In this document: piece after piece, positions 43,560-51,308 of the stretch
Layout: each line of letters opens with the position of its first letter
How positions within the stretch are numbered: the first letter of the stretch is position 1
Assembly (NCBI GenBank): GCA_020636645.1
Contig: JACJXO010000003.1
Location: forward strand, 248,001 to 312,000
Source of the DNA: Chitinophagales bacterium
GTDB taxonomy: Bacteria; Bacteroidota; Bacteroidia; Chitinophagales; BACL12
Reading direction: 5' to 3'
Length of the DNA: 64,000 nt
Translations under genes and position numbers: made by a program
The notes under the pieces: generated by a model
What the model saw: only the letters and a program-made list of their open reading frames with translations
Database searches by the model: none
Told to the model about the DNA's origin: nothing

Positions 43560-44026
43560 ACAGCAGGATTGCCGTATTTCCAGGGTCTTTTGATCCCATC
43601 ACCATTGGCCATCACGATCTGATAGACCGGGCCGCCGGCCTGTTTGATAAGCTGATCATTGCCATCGGAGTGAATGGACAAAAACAAAGCTTCTTTCCCC
43701 TGGAAAAAAGACTCCAATGGCTGCAGGATCTTTATGGACATCGCAACAACATATCAGTAGAGGCCTATGAAGGCCTGACCGTTGACTTCTGCGCCAGACA
43801 CCAGGCCGGATGGATCGTTCGGGGTGTGCGAAATGCCATGGATTTTGAATATGAAAAGACCATCGCCGCATTGAATCGTTCCCTGGAGAACGGGCCGGAA
43901 ACCATATTCCTGCCAGCTTCTCCCCAATTCTCCCACATCAGCAGCACCATTGTTCGCGAACTGGTGCGACACGGTGGTCCGTATGCTCACCTGGTTCCTT
44001 TAGTTGTTACGAAAAGTACACAGTAA
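43556..44026 (+). CDS. coaD: Phosphopantetheine adenylyltransferase
   Basis: A 156-residue enzyme of coenzyme A synthesis that transfers AMP from ATP to 4'-phosphopantetheine. The nucleotidyltransferase motif GSFDPITIGHHDLIDRAA contains the TxGH signature. The family motifs RGVRNAMDFEYEKTIAALNR and PQFSHISSTIVREL are both present. It is normal in length. It is coupled to rsmD by an ATGA overlap, the common rsmD-coaD pair. Its 3' end overlaps the convergent NUDIX gene by 20 nt. Confidence 0.96.
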   Translation: MNSRIAVFPGSFDPITIGHHDLIDRAAGLFDKLIIAIGVNGQKQSFFPLEKRLQWLQDLYGHRNNISVEAYEGLTVDFCARHQAGWIVRGVRNAMDFEYEKTIAALNRSLENGPETIFLPASPQFSHISSTIVRELVRHGGPYAHLVPLVVTKSTQ

Positions 44027-44654
44027 GCAAGGCCTGGTCCAGCACATCTCTGATGTTGCCATAGGTTCCCTGCATCTTGGGTATAAGGTCTTCTGCAGAA
44101 ACCCAAAGAGCTGAATCAATACCTTCTTCTTCCTGAGGCCTGAGCTTCCCCTTTCCATCATGCTGCATCAGATACCAGTTGGTCTTCTTAAGTATTCTGA
44201 CCTTCTGAACCGTCACATAAGTATGGTAAGTTGGCCGCAGTTTCTGCACGATGACCAGCGGTTTGACCCCTGTTTCTTCTTCCACCTCCCTGAGCGCAGT
44301 GCGCTGCATTTGCTCTCCGGCTTCTGCCTTGCCTTTTGGCAGATCCCACATGCCGTGGCGGTGGATCAGCAATATCTGCCGATGCTGGTTCATGACAACC
44401 CCTCCCGCTGCCCGAATCAGGCGATACGCTGAAAACAGGGTTTGTCTGATCTGCCTGGCATCTTCACCAATGATGGTTAGACTTCGCACATAATTTCCGG
44501 TCTCAGCCAGTGCAAATGCCTTACGTATCTTATCACGCTCAGTAAAAAAATACACCGGCCTGTGTTCATCTATGGTTTCAGGCAGGTCTGATGGGTTGCC
44601 TTCCAGTATCGTGACAGGTATCTCGTTGACGAATATTTTATAGATTTGGGCCAT
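44007..44654 (-). CDS. NUDIX hydrolase with an N-terminal extension
   Basis: A 215-residue protein. Residues about 75-205 form a NUDIX domain with the box GKAEAGEQMQRTALREVEEETG (GX5EX7REUXEEXGU, all key Glu present), which hydrolyses a nucleoside diphosphate linked to another moiety. Residues 1-70 (QIYKIFVNEIPVTILEG...) form an extra domain of unknown role seen in Bacteroidota homologues. The substrate is not predictable. The ATG at 44654 overlaps the divergent pyrE start: their codons share positions 44653 and 44654. The frame continues upstream into pyrE but cannot be coding there. Confidence 0.86.
   Translation of the reverse strand: MAQIYKIFVNEIPVTILEGNPSDLPETIDEHRPVYFFTERDKIRKAFALAETGNYVRSLTIIGEDARQIRQTLFSAYRLIRAAGGVVMNQHRQILLIHRHGMWDLPKGKAEAGEQMQRTALREVEEETGVKPLVIVQKLRPTYHTYVTVQKVRILKKTNWYLMQHDGKGKLRPQEEEGIDSALWVSAEDLIPKMQGTYGNIRDVLDQALLTVYFS
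44641..44648 (+). promoter_or_regulatory. -7 box TAGATTTG of pyrE, inside the NUDIX gene
   Basis: An exact TAnnTTTG lies 4 nt (GGCC) before the pyrE ATG at 44653 and within the first codons of the divergent NUDIX gene. It implies a leaderless or nearly leaderless pyrE message. Confidence 0.6.
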
Positions 44655-45294
44655 GCTCCTCAATGCTTCAGCAGCTTCTGATTTCGCTGCGAAACTACTA
44701 CAAATACAGGCAATCAAACTCCAACCTGACAAGCCATTTACATGGGCTTCCGGATGGTATTCGCCCATCTACTGCGACAACCGGATGACCCTCTCCTATC
44801 CCGATATCAGAAAGGATATTGCAAGATGGTTACAGGAAATCAGAGCCGCATATTTTGCAGATTCGGCCGTGATTGCAGGGGTAGCTACCGCAGGTATCGC
44901 ACACGGACTCCTGCTGGCTGAAGCAGACTCTCTGCCGTTCATTTATGTGCGCTCTGATGCCAAAAAGCATGGTATGCAAAACCGTATTGAAGGACGATTG
45001 CAACCGGGCGACAAAGTACTGGTGATAGAAGATCTCATTTCTACAGGAGGAAGCAGCCTGCAGGCAGTGGAGGCTTTGAGACAGGCCGGAGCCGATGTAG
45101 TGGGTTTGGCTGCCTTGTTCACCTATGATTTTGAACATGCCCGCAAAGCCTTTGAACAGGCAAACTGCCCTTTCTGTACCATCACCAATTACCCTTCTGT
45201 AGTGCAGGCCGCACTGAGCAAGGATCTGATTCAGGCAGACCAGGAAGCATTGCTGAATACCTGGCGTGAAGACCCGGAAAACTGGGGAAAATGA
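44653..45294 (+). CDS. pyrE: Orotate phosphoribosyltransferase
   Basis: A 213-residue enzyme of pyrimidine synthesis that converts orotate and PRPP to orotidine 5'-phosphate. Family features are clear: IKLQPDKPFTWASGWYSPIYCDNR at the N-terminus, VAGVATAGIAHGLLLAEA, YVRSDAKKHGMQNRIEG (flexible catalytic loop) and the PRPP-binding motif VLVIEDLISTGGSS. Its length is normal for the class. The start is fixed by the -7 box just upstream. It overlaps the next gene by 4 nt (ATGA). Confidence 0.96.
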   Translation: MLLNASAASDFAAKLLQIQAIKLQPDKPFTWASGWYSPIYCDNRMTLSYPDIRKDIARWLQEIRAAYFADSAVIAGVATAGIAHGLLLAEADSLPFIYVRSDAKKHGMQNRIEGRLQPGDKVLVIEDLISTGGSSLQAVEALRQAGADVVGLAALFTYDFEHARKAFEQANCPFCTITNYPSVVQAALSKDLIQADQEALLNTWREDPENWGK

Positions 45295-45722
45295 GCCTGG
45301 ATGCCATTCTCTGGCTTGGTCTGTCTTCCGGAATTTGTAGCAGCCTGCTGTTCTTTCTCAGTGGCCGATTACTTCTCAGCCGTTTGAGCCGCGAGCTGCC
45401 GCTCCAGCTGCAATCTCTGGTGGATGATGAAAGCGTGCAACGATCCATCAAAGACAAATTCGACGATTTTGTGCGTTTAAGACTGGGACAGGCACTGCCG
45501 GTGCTGAATATGTTCATTGACGATAAGCTCATCGAAGAACTGAAGCCGGTCTTTATGGAAGAAGTTACCCGCGGAATACCAGACCTGGCAGGCAACGATA
45601 GAATAGCCCGGAAAATGCGGAATATCCTGTCTGCCAGGATGCAGAAAATCTCTGTCCGGCTTATTCCACTTTGGGTAACTGCTCATATTTTGTGCGCATA
45701 CTTTTTTTATTCAATCTACTGA
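45291..45722 (+). CDS. Membrane-associated hypothetical protein, 143 aa
   Basis: No named family recognised. Hydrophobic segments at both ends (residues 5-30, LWLGLSSGICSSLLFFLSGRLLL, and 120-140, LIPLWVTAHILCAYFFYSIY) flank a soluble, mostly helical centre with alternating charge (DDESVQRSIKDKFDDFVRLRLGQALPVL and FIDDKLIEELKPVFMEEVTRGIP). The layout is like DUF445-type proteins, in which helical DxxV...P repeats lie between membrane helices, but the protein is far shorter. It is coupled to pyrE by ATGA and is followed 5 nt later by the WD40 gene, so it belongs to the pyrE-to-dcd run. Confidence 0.7.
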   Translation: MSLDAILWLGLSSGICSSLLFFLSGRLLLSRLSRELPLQLQSLVDDESVQRSIKDKFDDFVRLRLGQALPVLNMFIDDKLIEELKPVFMEEVTRGIPDLAGNDRIARKMRNILSARMQKISVRLIPLWVTAHILCAYFFYSIY

Positions 45723-45727
45723 TAAAC

Positions 45728-46642
45728 ATGCTTTTACCGGCTCAAATTGAGGTTTCACTTGATGCCACTCTGAGAGGACACAGAGCTGCGGTATATGCCA
45801 TTGACCGCACTCCGGAAGGAGATGAAGTTTTCAGCGGTGCAGGCGATGGAATGATTGCCAGGTGGCTGCCCGAATCTTCGGCAGACGGAGAAGCAGTTGC
45901 CCGGCTTGACAGCCACATTTTCTCATTGCTTTACCTGAGCGAATCAGGTAGTCTGATAGCCGGAGATATGCAGGGTAATATCCACTTTCTGCCTGCCAAT
46001 AACCCAGATGATTTCAGACAAACTTCCCTAAACAGCCATGCGGTATATTCGATGGTGCGCTGGCAGGACGATGTTTTTGCTGGGTGCGGAAACGGCTACA
46101 TTCACCGCCTGAGTGCAGATAGTGCAGAAGTTCTCCAGTCTGTTCAAATCTCCGGCAGGCATATACGCTGCCTGTATATAGTGAACGACCTGCTGTATGC
46201 CGGATGCAGCGATAACTGCATTTACCTGCTTGACCCGTTTGACCTGTCTGCAACCGCAAAACAGACCGGTCATCAGGGCTCTGTATTTAGTCTGGCTTTT
46301 AATCCCTACCTGAACCAACTGTTGTCAGGCTCAATGGATGCACAGGTGCGCATCTGGACCCCGGACCTGGATCCGGTGGCAGCACTGGAAGCCCACCTGT
46401 TTACAGTCAATGCCATTGCAGTACACCCGGAATGGCCCATTTTTGCTACCGCAAGCAGAGACAAGAATATACGCATCTGGGATGCCAGCAATTATACCCT
46501 CCTGAAGGTGCTTACACATGACCGCTATGACGGACATACCCATTCTGTGAATAAAATCTTTTGGAGCGGTTCCGGGGGGCATTTAATTTCGTGCTCCGAT
46601 GACCGGACCCTCAAAGTTTGGGATGTCCGGATCAATCTATAG
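45728..46642 (+). CDS. WD40-repeat protein
   Basis: A 304-residue cytoplasmic beta-propeller with about seven WD40 repeats. Typical blade endings are visible: GAGDGMIARWLPE, GSMDAQVRIWTPD, ASRDKNIRIWDAS and CSDDRTLKVWDVR, each with the GH-to-WD spacing (GHRAAVYAI, GHQGSVFSL, GHTHSVNKI). The middle blades are degenerate. It is a scaffold for protein interactions with no catalytic signature. ATG 45728 is chosen because the first propeller strand follows soon after; the frame extends upstream into the preceding gene. It lies between a membrane protein and dcd; the partner is unknown. Confidence 0.88.
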   Translation: MLLPAQIEVSLDATLRGHRAAVYAIDRTPEGDEVFSGAGDGMIARWLPESSADGEAVARLDSHIFSLLYLSESGSLIAGDMQGNIHFLPANNPDDFRQTSLNSHAVYSMVRWQDDVFAGCGNGYIHRLSADSAEVLQSVQISGRHIRCLYIVNDLLYAGCSDNCIYLLDPFDLSATAKQTGHQGSVFSLAFNPYLNQLLSGSMDAQVRIWTPDLDPVAALEAHLFTVNAIAVHPEWPIFATASRDKNIRIWDASNYTLLKVLTHDRYDGHTHSVNKIFWSGSGGHLISCSDDRTLKVWDVRINL

Positions 46643-46646
46643 ACCT

Positions 46647-47183
46647 ATGATCTTATCAGACAGACGTATCAGAGAAGAAATGGAGAAAGGCTCCATTCTC
46701 ATAGAACCATACCGCCCGGAATGCCTGGGTACCAACTCATACGATGTACACCTGGGCCGCTACCTGGCAGTGTACAGCTCGCAGATCCTGGATGCCCGGA
46801 AACACAACGCTATAGAAGAACTGATCATTCCTGACGATGGCCTGGTCATTCACCCGGGTGTACTCTATCTGGGTGTAACAGAAGAATATACTGAGACCCA
46901 TGCCCACGTGCCCTTCCTGGAGGGAAAATCTAGTGTGGGCAGACTCGGAATAGATATTCATGCCACTGCAGGAAAGGGCGACGTAGGCTTCTGCAACACC
47001 TGGACCCTGGAGATATCCTGCACCCAGCCGGTGCGCATTTATGCCGGTATGCCCATCGGTCAGCTCATTTACTTTGAGGTGGCCGGAGATATCGATAACT
47101 TCTACAACAAAAAGAAGAATGCCAAGTATGTCAACCGTACCATCCGTCCGGTTGAATCTATGATGTTCATGAATGATTTCTGA
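46647..47183 (+). CDS. dcd: dCTP deaminase
   Basis: A 178-residue enzyme that deaminates dCTP to dUTP for dTMP synthesis. The N-terminus MILSDRRIREEMEKGSILIEP is typical, as are LGTNSYDVHLG, the substrate-binding FLEGKSSVGRLGIDIHATAGKGDVGFCNTWTLEI (with the catalytic Glu in TLEI) and VRIYAGMPIGQLIYF. It is a trimeric dUTPase-fold enzyme. The start is ATG 46647, 4 nt after the WD40 stop. It is convergent with porT, with directly adjoining ends. Confidence 0.95.
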   Translation: MILSDRRIREEMEKGSILIEPYRPECLGTNSYDVHLGRYLAVYSSQILDARKHNAIEELIIPDDGLVIHPGVLYLGVTEEYTETHAHVPFLEGKSSVGRLGIDIHATAGKGDVGFCNTWTLEISCTQPVRIYAGMPIGQLIYFEVAGDIDNFYNKKKNAKYVNRTIRPVESMMFMNDF

Positions 47184-47888
47184 TCAGCCTTCCAGGTGGA
47201 TGGTGAACAGGATGGTCCTGGCATAGAGCTTGTCCAGTGAACTTGAATAAATGAGCAGCGGATCCCGCACGTGTACGTTGTTCAAACCGTTACAGATCTT
47301 GATCTCCGGAGCAAAAATGAAGTAAGGGAAGTAGAACTCAAACCCAAACCCATAGTCCAGACTCACATCATGGGTGCCGATCTTGACGATATCTTCGGCA
47401 TTCCGGGCTTTGGCATTACTGGCCAGGTCAAAAGAGTATGTGGTTCCACCCAGCACATAAACCTTCATGTCCTTGTAAGAATCACTCTTGAATTTGACAG
47501 ACAAGGGAAAGTTGAAGTAAATGGACTCAATGCGCTGCGAGGTGGCAGCATCCTGTACCTGATCATACTGAATGACCTTTTCAGCAAAGGCCAGACCCGG
47601 AATAAATCGCAGATCAAGGTGTTTGGTGAGCCTGAGATTACTCACAATACTCACGTTGAAACCAGGTCCGCTTAGGGCGCTGGCTGTAAGCAGAGTATCA
47701 TTGTTGATGAAGCTCTGGTCATACCGGATCTTGAAGTAGCTGGAATTATAAGACAATCCTATACCAAAGTGATAAGGTCTTCGGGCAAACCTGTCCTCAT
47801 ATTCCTTTACATGAAACTGTGCCTTAGCCATAAATGGCAGCAGCAACAGCAGGATACATATTATTTTTCTCCAATATACAATGCGCAT
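47184..47888 (-). CDS. porT: PorT-family outer-membrane protein (type IX secretion / gliding)
   Basis: A 234-residue outer-membrane protein of the PorT/SprT family, needed for T9SS secretion and, in gliding species, for motility. The signal peptide is RKIICILLLLLPFMAKAQ. The mature part is a small beta-barrel with strands such as FGIGLSYNSSYFKIRYDQSF, LDLRFIPGLAFAEKVIQY and VSLDYGFGFEFYFPYFIFAPEIK, ending TILFTIHLEG. The ubiE-porT order is common in Bacteroidota. The start is ATG 47888 (MRIVYWRK), which overlaps the ubiE stop by 28 nt; ATG 47912 is further inside ubiE. It would serve the five T9SS cargo proteins of this window. Confidence 0.87.
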   Translation of the reverse strand: MRIVYWRKIICILLLLLPFMAKAQFHVKEYEDRFARRPYHFGIGLSYNSSYFKIRYDQSFINNDTLLTASALSGPGFNVSIVSNLRLTKHLDLRFIPGLAFAEKVIQYDQVQDAATSQRIESIYFNFPLSVKFKSDSYKDMKVYVLGGTTYSFDLASNAKARNAEDIVKIGTHDVSLDYGFGFEFYFPYFIFAPEIKICNGLNNVHVRDPLLIYSSSLDKLYARTILFTIHLEG

Positions 47889-48586
47889 ATACCAAAAGTA
47901 TAGGTTCTCCACTGAACAGACCGGTATCCCTGCTGTTGCAGGATATCTGCCATCAGTTCACGCTCGGGAAAGGCCTGAACGGATTCATAGAGATAGGTGT
48001 AGGCCTTACCGTCTCCAGACACCAAACGCCCCACCAGAGGGCAAATTGTGCGAAAATAAAATTGAAACAATTGTTTTACAGGAAACACCTTCGGCCTGGA
48101 AAATTCCAGTATCAGCAACGGAGCACCCGGTTTCAACACACGCCTGATGTCTCTCAGTCCTGCTTCCAGATGCTCAAAATTCCTGACCCCGAAAGCTACG
48201 GTGGCGGCATCAAAAGTATCGTCAGGAAAGGCCAGCGCTTCAGAATCGCCCTGCACCATCTTGATCTTTGACTCCAGCCCCTTTGAGTGAACCTTGACTC
48301 GTCCTTTTGATAACATTTCAGCCGACAGATCTACTGCGGTCACTTCATGCACTCCGTACTTCAGAGCAGCAATACTGAAATCGCCCGTTCCGCAGGCTAC
48401 ATCTAGCACATGACCGGGTTGGTACTGCCTGAGTTTTTTCAAGGCAGATCTGCGCCAGTACTGATCAATGCCCAAAGACAACATCCGGTTCAGCAGGTCA
48501 TACTTCGGTGCAATATTGTCAAACATATTGCGCACCTGCTCCTTTTTGGTGGCATCTGACTGATAAGGTGTGATCTGATCGTGCAT
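47861..48586 (-). CDS. ubiE: Demethylmenaquinone methyltransferase
   Basis: A 241-residue class I methyltransferase that completes menaquinone (and, where present, ubiquinone) synthesis. Recognised motifs are VRNMFDNIAPKYDLLNRMLSLGIDQYWR, the AdoMet-binding DVACGTGDFSIAAL, VQGDSEALAFPDDTFDAATVAFGVRN and LILEFSRPKVFPVKQLFQFYF. In Bacteroidota only menaquinone is expected. The start is ATG 48586 (MHDQITPYQ), because an exact -7 box TACCTTTG ends 9 nt upstream and would overlap the longer TTG start. It is followed by porT. Confidence 0.95.
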   Translation of the reverse strand: MHDQITPYQSDATKKEQVRNMFDNIAPKYDLLNRMLSLGIDQYWRRSALKKLRQYQPGHVLDVACGTGDFSIAALKYGVHEVTAVDLSAEMLSKGRVKVHSKGLESKIKMVQGDSEALAFPDDTFDAATVAFGVRNFEHLEAGLRDIRRVLKPGAPLLILEFSRPKVFPVKQLFQFYFRTICPLVGRLVSGDGKAYTYLYESVQAFPERELMADILQQQGYRSVQWRTYTFGICALYIGEK

Positions 48587-48595
48587 GAGCGCCTG

Positions 48596-48603
48596 CAAAG
48601 GTA
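48596..48603 (-). promoter_or_regulatory. -7 box TACCTTTG of ubiE-porT
   Basis: An exact TAnnTTTG on the minus strand, 9 nt before the ubiE ATG. It faces away from the engB promoter 38 bp further right. Confidence 0.6.
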
Positions 48604-48641
48604 AGTATTTGCCCCTTCAGACTACTCCAACAGACAGGTTG

Positions 48642-48649
48642 TAGTTTTG
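48642..48649 (+). promoter_or_regulatory. -7 box TAGTTTTG of engB
   Basis: An exact TAnnTTTG lies 4 nt (TTGC) before the GTG start at 48654. This spacing supports the unusual GTG start and a leaderless message. Confidence 0.6.
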
Positions 48650-48653
48650 TTGC

Positions 48654-49244
48654 GTGGAAAGTGTACAGGCAGAATACAAAGGCAGCTACAGCAAAGTGGA
48701 TGACTGTCCGGATCCGGGACTTCCGGAAATGGCCTTTATCGGGCGAAGTAATGTGGGCAAGTCCAGCCTGGTCAATGCCATCTGTCTGCAAAAAAATCTG
48801 GCATATATCTCCTCCAATCCCGGCAAAACACAGAGCATCAACTTCTACCTGCTCAATGAGGTACTTTACCTCGTTGATCTGCCGGGCTACGGTTATGCAA
48901 GGGTTTCCAGAACCCAACGAAGCGCATGGGAGAAGATGGTCAGAGGCTATCTGGAGCAACGCACCTCCCTTTTTTGTGTTTTTCAGCTGGTTGATGCTTC
49001 CATTCCACCCCAACAGGCCGATCTTGATTTCACCAACTGGCTGGGCGAACAAGGACTTCCGGTAACCCTGGTCTTTACCAAGACAGACAAACGCAAGAAA
49101 GATAAAGCGGCAGGGGCTCAGGCCTACCTGAAGAAACTGAGCGAATTCTGGGAGCAGCTTCCTCCTCACCTGAGTACTTCATCCACCACCGGTGCCGGAG
49201 TTGATGTACTCAGAAGGTACATGCAGGAACTGCTTCCTGTTTAG
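48654..49244 (+). CDS. engB: Ribosome biogenesis GTPase YihA/YsxC (EngB)
   Basis: A 196-residue GTPase needed for assembly of the large ribosomal subunit. The G motifs are in order: G1 GRSNVGKSSLVNA, G2/switch NPGKTQSINFY, G3 DLPGYGYA, G4 TKTDKRKK and G5 SSTTGAGVDVL. The start is GTG 48654; no ATG exists between the promoter and the G1 motif region, and the resulting N-terminus (MESVQAEYKGSYSKV) is normal. It is convergent with the YkuK-like gene and overlaps it by 4 nt. Confidence 0.95.
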   Translation: MESVQAEYKGSYSKVDDCPDPGLPEMAFIGRSNVGKSSLVNAICLQKNLAYISSNPGKTQSINFYLLNEVLYLVDLPGYGYARVSRTQRSAWEKMVRGYLEQRTSLFCVFQLVDASIPPQQADLDFTNWLGEQGLPVTLVFTKTDKRKKDKAAGAQAYLKKLSEFWEQLPPHLSTSSTTGAGVDVLRRYMQELLPV

Positions 49245-49717
49245 ACCACCTTATTGGCACAGCTGGTACTGGCAAATGAATCAGGTTTGGCCTTAAACAC
49301 GAAACCCATGCTGAGTATGTATCCCATGGCCTCACTAAGTGCTGTATTGCTCTTGAATCCCGGATTGGTGTTGATGTCTGCATGCACCTCCAGATCCACC
49401 CTGTACCGGTCCAGAAGGTCACATATGCTATAAGCTACCTGAATACTGAGCGTCACCTCATGCAACAGGCGCTCTTTAAGACCCATACGCTGCCTCAGGG
49501 TCTGGCTGGCTATATACATGAATCCGCCCCTGCCTTCCCGCAGAAAAACGATGACGGTGGCAAACTCAATGTCATTCCCATACACCTGAGAATCTGTGCC
49601 AATACATACCTTTAGCCTGTTGCCCAGGGCCGTTTCATGCAGGATGGCATCTTCCACCTGCTGTGCAATGGGAACCCTTATAGGTTCTCCGTTGAGCTTT
49701 CGCCAGTGCATGTCCAT
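49241..49717 (-). CDS. YkuK-like RNase H-fold protein (DUF458)
   Basis: A 158-residue protein of the DUF458/YkuK family with a predicted RNase H-like fold. Conserved acidic segments are VCIGTDSQVYGNDIEFATVIVFL and DRYRVDLEVHADINTNPGFKSN, which supply the Asp/Glu cluster expected for metal-dependent nuclease-type proteins. Activity has not been settled for the family, to my knowledge. It is cytoplasmic. The start is ATG 49717 (MDMHWRKL), with another Met two residues later; the frame reaches 49984 upstream but crosses the rpmE2 gene. It is convergent with engB. Confidence 0.85.
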   Translation of the reverse strand: MDMHWRKLNGEPIRVPIAQQVEDAILHETALGNRLKVCIGTDSQVYGNDIEFATVIVFLREGRGGFMYIASQTLRQRMGLKERLLHEVTLSIQVAYSICDLLDRYRVDLEVHADINTNPGFKSNTALSEAMGYILSMGFVFKAKPDSFASTSCANKVV

Positions 49718-49786
49718 TTTAGTGTACTTTAAACGATTCCTAAAAGTAAATAAATCACTTTCACTTAGTGTTTCCTGAAATTTAAT

Positions 49787-49794
49787 TAAATTTG
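49787..49794 (+). promoter_or_regulatory. -7 box TAAATTTG of rpmE2
   Basis: An exact TAnnTTTG 22 nt before the rpmE2 ATG, in a very AT-rich stretch (49741-49794). It gives a short leader of about 15-17 nt. Confidence 0.6.
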
Positions 49795-49816
49795 CACCCT
49801 CAATTGCATCCGTAAA

Positions 49817-50065
49817 ATGAAAAAGGACATCCATCCCAAAGAATACAGAACTGTCGTTTTTAAGGACTTTTCCAGCGACTATGCATTTCTGAGTAAGTCT
49901 GCCGCCAATACCAAAGAAACCATTGTTTGGGAAGATGGCAATGAATACCCCCTGGTAAAACTGGAGATCTCTCACATGTCTCACCCTTTCTTTACCGGAA
50001 AGATGAAGTTTGTGGACACCGCCGGTCGTATCGAAAAATTCAACAAAAAGTACGGCAAGAAATAA
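49817..50065 (+). CDS. rpmE2: 50S ribosomal protein L31 type B (zinc-independent)
   Basis: An 82-residue ribosomal protein of the large subunit. The opening MKKDIHPKEYRTVVFKD and the SHPFFTGKMKFVDTAGRIEKFNKKYGKK end are diagnostic of L31 type B. The protein has no cysteine at all, so it is the C-minus, zinc-independent paralogue that can replace zinc-binding L31 under zinc limitation; no second L31 gene is in the window. It has its own promoter and terminator. Confidence 0.96.
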   Translation: MKKDIHPKEYRTVVFKDFSSDYAFLSKSAANTKETIVWEDGNEYPLVKLEISHMSHPFFTGKMKFVDTAGRIEKFNKKYGKK

Positions 50066-50087
50066 TTCCGGCCGAAGATCGCATAGA

Positions 50088-50119
50088 CCCCGTCATACAC
50101 TGGCGGGGTTTTTTATTTT
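50088..50119 (+). terminator. Intrinsic terminator of rpmE2, merging into the next promoter
   Basis: CCCCGTCA pairs with TGGCGGGG (8 bp with one G-T pair) around TACAC, followed by TTTTTTATTTTT. The T-tract also contains the -7 box of the next gene at 50114-50121. Confidence 0.82.
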
Positions 50120-50121
50120 TG
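50114..50121 (+). promoter_or_regulatory. -7 box TATTTTTG of the GlmU-like gene
   Basis: An exact TAnnTTTG lies 4 nt (CTAC) before the ATG at 50126 and is built from the T-tract of the preceding terminator. No clear -33 TTG is visible, because that position falls in the terminator stem. Confidence 0.55.
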
Positions 50122-50125
50122 CTAC

Positions 50126-51307
50126 ATGGGCTACCCTCCTGTTGTGCTCTTCGATGATGATCGTTACGGGCAATTGCTTCCCCTTACCTTCACCAGGCCT
50201 GCAGCCTGTCTGCGCAGCGGCATTCTGACCCAGGCTGAACGATGGGAAAAACTGACCGGTCAGGAACCGGGCTATCTGACCTCACCTGTCTTACAGACTA
50301 AATATCGGAATAAGACGGGCGCCGCATTGTATATCAACGGAAGGTTGCTGGCCGATGAAACTGCCATGAAAGAGCTTCTTGCACTTCAGCCCGGACAAAG
50401 CATCTGGCAGGAACAACAGCTGATAGCCTGTTACAGTACTGATACCATCTCTTCTGCTGAGCAACTTACAGGTGTAGAAAAAGCAGATATTTCGGTCGTC
50501 ACCTATACCCTGATACAGCGCCCATGGGATCTGTTCAGTATGGCAAAAACATGGATCACAGCTGATTTCCTCTGGATAACCTCAGGCAAACAAAGTGCTC
50601 CCGTCTCTGCTACCAATACGGTCATAGGAAAAGACCTGTTCATTGAACCTGGTGCACAGGTAGAAGCTGCAGTCATCAATACCACATCCGGACCGGTGTA
50701 CATTGGAAAGGATGCCGAAGTAATGGAAGGTTCTATGATCCGGGGGCCTTTTGCACTGGGCGATCACAGCACCCTCAAAATGGGCGCAAAGATCTACGGT
50801 GCCACATCGATCGGACCGCATTGCAAGGTGGGTGGCGAGGTCAATAACAGTATGATCTTCGGGTTCTCCAATAAAGCCCACGATGGATTCTTAGGCAACT
50901 CGGTCATAGGCGAATGGTGCAACCTCGGGGCAGATACCAATAACAGCAACCTGAAGAATAATTATGCAGAAGTAAGAATGTATGACTACCTCACGGGAAG
51001 ATTCATTCATACCGGACTGCAGTTCTGCGGTTTGATCATGGGAGATCATTCCAAATGCGGCATCAACACCATGTTCAATACCGGAACGGTGGTGGGAGTA
51101 AATGCCAATATCTTTGGCGATGGATTCCCTCGAAATTTCATCCCATCATTCTCCTGGGGAGGTGCCGCCGGATTCACCACTTATAAACTGGCAGACGCCC
51201 TGACCGTGGCCGAAGCGGTCATGCAACGCCGTGGGCTTCAGCTGAACCAGACTGATAAAGACATACTCACCTATATTTTTGAAAGCACACGTGCACAAAG
51301 ACAATGA
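50126..51307 (+). CDS. GlmU-family putative sugar nucleotidyltransferase
   Basis: A 393-residue protein with two parts. Residues 1-130 are a reduced nucleotidyltransferase-like domain (VVLFDDDRYGQLLPLTFTRPAACLRSGI) that lacks the LAAGxGTRM pyrophosphorylase signature. From about residue 155 comes a left-handed beta-helix of hexapeptide repeats (VIGKDLFIEPGAQVEAAVI, GPVYIGKDAEVMEGSMI, SVIGEWCNLGADTNNSNLKN), as in GlmU acetyltransferases. Bacteroidota carry this as a conserved protein of unproven activity, separate from true GlmU. It may acylate or nucleotidylate a sugar. It is followed 1 nt later by tpiA. Confidence 0.83.
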   Translation: MGYPPVVLFDDDRYGQLLPLTFTRPAACLRSGILTQAERWEKLTGQEPGYLTSPVLQTKYRNKTGAALYINGRLLADETAMKELLALQPGQSIWQEQQLIACYSTDTISSAEQLTGVEKADISVVTYTLIQRPWDLFSMAKTWITADFLWITSGKQSAPVSATNTVIGKDLFIEPGAQVEAAVINTTSGPVYIGKDAEVMEGSMIRGPFALGDHSTLKMGAKIYGATSIGPHCKVGGEVNNSMIFGFSNKAHDGFLGNSVIGEWCNLGADTNNSNLKNNYAEVRMYDYLTGRFIHTGLQFCGLIMGDHSKCGINTMFNTGTVVGVNANIFGDGFPRNFIPSFSWGGAAGFTTYKLADALTVAEAVMQRRGLQLNQTDKDILTYIFESTRAQRQ

Positions 51308-51308
51308 T

